DNA of 64,000 bases from Symsagittifera roscoffensis (taxonomy: Eukaryota > Xenacoelomorpha > Acoela > Convolutidae). The notes under the pieces are model-generated. The model was given only the letters and a program-made list of their open reading frames with translations, did no database searches and was not told the origin of the DNA. Made by a program: the position numbers and the translations under genes. Below, piece by piece: positions 61,053 to 64,000 of this stretch. The DNA is taken from NCBI RefSeq assembly GCF_963678635.1, contig NC_087063.1, positions 58,040,759 through 58,104,758 on the forward strand, read 5' to 3'. Every line of letters begins with the position of its first letter. Position 1 is the stretch's first letter.

Positions 61053-62837
61053 CTAGTGATCGAAGTGCTCCCCGGGTAAAAGCGAAGGAAAGCTTGTGGC
61101 ATGTTGTCCAAGCAAAAAATGGTTTGGGGTTAACGCTTCTAACTCACGTGAATCAGTACTAACGGGAGTGATTGGCCTCGAATTCAAAGCCTGCTCAAAT
61201 AAGCAGAGGGTTTTTCCTAACACCTCTTTAGTGACTCGCCTACTGCCAAGGATATCGTACAGCACGCGCTTCACGCTTCGGACGAGGCGTTCCAAGGAGC
61301 CGCCATGATGGGGTGCGCCTGGCGGGTTAAATTTCCAAGTAACATCTTTGTGTGCAGAAATGGTCGGAGCCATGCCATTCCAGCTCCTGATGCAGGCAAG
61401 TAATTCCTTTTCCGCACCAACGAAGTTCGTGCCGTTATCCGACCAGATTGTGCTTGGCGTACCACGGCGCGCAATGAACCGTTCAACGCCCATGACACAA
61501 GAACTGGTGTCCAGAGATGGTACAATCTCCAAGTGTACAGCCCTGGTGGTGAGGCAAGTAAAAATAAATCCCCATCTTTTTTCAGTGCTTCTGCAAACCG
61601 GAACATAAAGCGGTCCAAAGTAATCCACACCCGTATGATTGAAGGTTGGTTGCTTATATTCGAGACGTTCGACAGGTAAATCGGACATAATAGGCTGGAT
61701 AGTACTTGCTTTGCGTTTACCGCATGTTACAAATTGATTTTCGATAGACCGAAGTAGTCGACGCAACCCAAGTATTGCATATTTCATAATTAAAATGGAG
61801 CGCATATAATCTAAACCTTGATGAAAATGCTTGTGGTGGAGGCTGCGGGCCAACAAACGAACTAGGGTATGTCGGGCGTCGAGTATTATTGGGTGCTTAG
61901 TATCAAACACGGTATTCACTAAGCGCAGAATCCGTCCTGTGGAACGAATTATTCCAGCGGGACCGATAAATGGCGAGTATGTGGCAATTTTACTACTATT
62001 CTTAATAGGTTTGCCAGCGGTGAGTGTTTTTAACTCAACGGGGAAGGATTCCATCTGAGCAAGATGAATTAGTTTGCTTTCTGCAATATCAAGTTCAGTG
62101 GGGTCGGTGATTCGTAAGTCCTTACCACGAAAATGCTTATGTGAAGGCAACATCCTCAACATAAAAGCGACTACTCGTTTATATCTTGTAAAGGGACTGA
62201 ACTTTTCCCAGGTGAGCCCCTGTTCGGGATGTTTGATGGATGTGACATCGGTGACAAAAGAAGATGATGTCTCCAAGCAATTATCAACATCACAAGAAGG
62301 ACCCTTCAAACGAATTTTATTGATTACACGTTCGTCGGGTATAAACGGCCAATCAGTAGTCCTGAGAATGCTCGGACCAATAACCCAGCCGCTATCCTTG
62401 AGGGCTTCCGAAGAAATCCCCCGCGTACCGGTATCAGCTGGATTATCGCCGCCCAGAATATGGTGCCACTCATCAATAGTGGTCGATTCGAGTATTTCGC
62501 CGACACGATTAGCGACGAATACAGATAATTTTTCAGTGGGCTTTAGCCACTGCAAAGCAGTTGTACTATCTGTCCACATGTAGACATGATTAATAGAGAC
62601 GGTAAGGGCGGCCGGTATATCATCTTTTAGTCGTGTGGCGAGCAGAGCAGCTTGAAGCTCTAGCTTTGGTATAGATAGCGCTTTCATGGGCGCAATCCGA
62701 GCTTTACCAAAGATGAAGGTTATTTGAGTTTTATGCGAGCTCGCGAGTCGCGCACGCAAAAATCCAACAGCACAGAAAACGTCCTGCGAGCTATCACTGA
62801 ACATGTGGAGCTCAATTTGATCAACAGTCTCTGTGAA
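61053..62837 (-). CDS. BEL/Pao RNase H and integrase
   Basis: 583 codons from the first Met (62804) to TAG 61053-61055; the frame is open back to a TAA at 62838-62840, so the Met is internal to the ancestral polyprotein. RNase H: MFSDSSQDVF (Asp), PKLELQAALLATRL (Glu), VYMWTDSTTALQWL (Asp), GDNPADTGTRGI (Asp). Integrase zinc finger: RSLHHKHFHQGLDYMRS ... FVTCGKRKA, with the first Cys replaced by Phe. Integrase core: FNHTGVDYFGPLYV, STIWSDNGTNFVGA and HHGGSLERLVRS give the D, D and E. Longest intact retroelement frame in the window. Confidence 0.9.
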   Translation of the reverse strand, partial: FTETVDQIELHMFSDSSQDVFCAVGFLRARLASSHKTQITFIFGKARIAPMKALSIPKLELQAALLATRLKDDIPAALTVSINHVYMWTDSTTALQWLKPTEKLSVFVANRVGEILESTTIDEWHHILGGDNPADTGTRGISSEALKDSGWVIGPSILRTTDWPFIPDERVINKIRLKGPSCDVDNCLETSSSFVTDVTSIKHPEQGLTWEKFSPFTRYKRVVAFMLRMLPSHKHFRGKDLRITDPTELDIAESKLIHLAQMESFPVELKTLTAGKPIKNSSKIATYSPFIGPAGIIRSTGRILRLVNTVFDTKHPIILDARHTLVRLLARSLHHKHFHQGLDYMRSILIMKYAILGLRRLLRSIENQFVTCGKRKASTIQPIMSDLPVERLEYKQPTFNHTGVDYFGPLYVPVCRSTEKRWGFIFTCLTTRAVHLEIVPSLDTSSCVMGVERFIARRGTPSTIWSDNGTNFVGAEKELLACIRSWNGMAPTISAHKDVTWKFNPPGAPHHGGSLERLVRSVKRVLYDILGSRRVTKEVLGKTLCLFEQALNSRPITPVSTDSRELEALTPNHFLLGQHATSFPSLLPGEHFDH

Positions 62838-63192
62838 TTAACAACGGGGAATAGTCAATTGCCCAAAGAGAGGCAGACTGGAGTGCCACTCGAGAAACTT
62901 ATCTCTTATATACTCTGGCAATTCGTCGTCCCAAATTTGACCACTGATGTTCCAATTATCTTTAAGTAAATGACGGGCCCTAACTGTGTATGGAGCTACT
63001 AACCCAACAGGGTCAAACACAGAAGAGACGAAACTCAAGACGGTTCGTTGAGTTATTGCTTTATCGAGAGGAACGATCCACGCCTCTGCTAACAACCAAT
63101 GTGTCTTTTACATGGTCCCACTTAAGACCTAAGACGTGTGATGATTGTTCGGCACCGTTACATATTTCCTTGATGGGTGAAGACGAGGTTTA
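62838..63192 (-). pseudogene. BEL/Pao RT thumb and connection
   Basis: Below the TAA at 63190-63192 the RT frame continues as KEICNGAEQSSHVLGLKWDH and VKDTLVVSRG to about 63085. A frameshift then leads into 62838-63095: LDKAITQRTVLSFVSSVFDP, VGLVAPYTVRARHLLKDNWN, the V-S-x-x-F-D-P-x-G-x-x-x-P motif of BEL/Pao pol. A TAA at 62838-62840 separates it from RNase H in the same frame. Confidence 0.8.
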
Positions 63193-64000
63193 GGATTCCT
63201 CGGGGTTCATTGCTGAAGTGATTTCATCAGCATTACTGACAAATTTAGTCAAATTAATTCCTCCCAATTTTAGTAAGGAAACCAAATCGCGACTAATTTT
63301 AATTGCATGGGTAACGTTCTCGAATGAATCCAAGTAACCGTCCATGTAAAATTTTTCATTTACGACTGAGGCGGCCTCAGGGTATGAGGACATATTATCA
63401 GTTGCTGTTTTTCGCAACGCGAAATTGGCGCACGTAGGCGAATCCCGTGCGCCGAATATATGGCGAGTGTACTGACGAACTACCACATCGGAAGTGGTAT
63501 TCTCCCGCCACAAAAAACGGAGCGAAATTTGATCGCGGGCAAGGACTCCTACCTGGAGGAACATACCCTCTATATCCGCGGAGACGGCGTACTTGTGTTG
63601 AAGGAATCGCAAAAGTACAAAAATTAAATTTTGGAGTAGATCCGGACTCACCAATAAGGACTTATTTAAGGATGTGTCGTGAAACTTAGAGGCCCCATTA
63701 AGGACTCTGCGCACCTTACCCGGCTTATTCGGATTTACGACGGGATGGTGCGGAAGATAGCACTCGCGATCGGAACGCTTACGTGGATCATGCGGTTCGA
63801 CGGTAACGACATAGCCTTTCCTAATGTCCTCTATAATTGTTTCTGCGTATCTTTCGCGCAGCTTAGGGTCTTTACTTAACCTTTTCTCCAATGTTTTAAA
63901 TTGGGCGAGTGACGAGTAATAGTTGTTTGGTAGACTGACATTACTATCAATCCAAAGCATAGGCACAATTTATCTTTCGCCATTGCGAACGGTTTCAGAA
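63190..64000 (-). pseudogene. BEL/Pao RT with mutated catalytic box; continues past the window edge
   Basis: CYLPHHPVVNPNKPGKVRRV, GASKFHDTSLNKSLLVSPDL, YAVSADIEGMFLQVGV (first catalytic Asp), ISLRFLWRENTT and FGARDSPTCANFALRKTA are typical BEL/Pao RT motifs. The catalytic box is EKFYMDGYLDSFENV (residues 207-210 of the frame starting at 63966, plus 63337-63348): Y-M-D-D has become Y-M-D-G by one base. A stop lies near 63972, and the sequence continues upstream beyond 64000. Gag and protease of this element are outside the window. Confidence 0.85.

Overview
This is AT-rich eukaryotic (invertebrate animal) genomic DNA made almost entirely of decayed and nested transposable elements. There is no bacterial-style gene organisation. 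The kinds of element present (Ty3-like and BEL/Pao LTR retrotransposons, CR1-like and PHD/2A/RNase H LINEs, foldback elements), one splice-flanked exon-like segment and a 200-base assembly gap fit a draft assembly of a repeat-rich metazoan. A nematode is plausible but cannot be proved from the sequence. No complete host protein-coding gene was identified.

Layout. 1-20494 (minus strand) is a large, broken LTR-type retroelement. Reading from high to low coordinates it has a 5' noncoding region, gag, a protease with a lost active site, reverse transcriptase (RT), RNase H, a long unrecognised region, and an SGNH-hydrolase-like module. No integrase is visible by eye. Its 5' noncoding plus gag part (about 5.07 kb) is tandemly duplicated: copy A is 7581-12651 and copy B is 12652-20494. 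Copy B is split by a 2.8-kb insertion (17147-19947). That insertion contains a foldback element, and the foldback element contains a tRNA-Arg(TCG)-like gene. 21110-21690 is a minus-strand LINE fragment.

23320-30230 is a degenerate AT-rich CR1-like LINE split by a younger GC-rich LINE (24732-29245) with an exact 11-bp target-site duplication (TSD). The inserted LINE encodes a 2A-like sequence, PHD-like zinc fingers, an apurinic (AP) endonuclease, RT, RNase H and a terminal zinc knuckle. It carries several frameshifts and stops.

30231-41700 is mostly AT-rich sequence. It holds an unrecognised 186-aa ORF, a short membrane-protein-like ORF, a MITE-like repeat, two foldback elements filled with AATCGATT palindromes, a 0.47-kb long inverted repeat, and several copies of a palindromic ATACAATTTCC repeat.

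41700-48670 holds dispersed repeats and a gutted BEL-like element (primer-binding site, leader repeats, gag remnants). 48674-55146 is a structurally complete but mutated Ty3-like LTR retrotransposon on the minus strand, with about 0.2-kb LTRs, a tRNA-Ser-type primer-binding site and a 5-bp TSD. 55500-56560 holds coding-like fragments, including a probable isolated exon, and a strong hairpin. 56560-57456 is a second copy of the GAGCGGTTT foldback element. 57458-60370 is a third Ty3-like element (minus). 60400-64000 is the 3' part of a BEL/Pao element (minus): RT with a mutated catalytic motif, RNase H, integrase, DUF5641-like tail, polypurine tract and LTR. Perfect Pol III A- and B-box matches lie inside that LTR.

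Most interesting: at least two related-looking classes of foldback elements that start with CCCG, are built from short self-complementary repeats, and are flanked by candidate 2-bp target duplications; one of them carries a tRNA gene. Next are the 2A/PHD LINE and the SGNH-like module in the first LTR element. Nearly all coding elements are disrupted, so the elements in this window are mostly relics.
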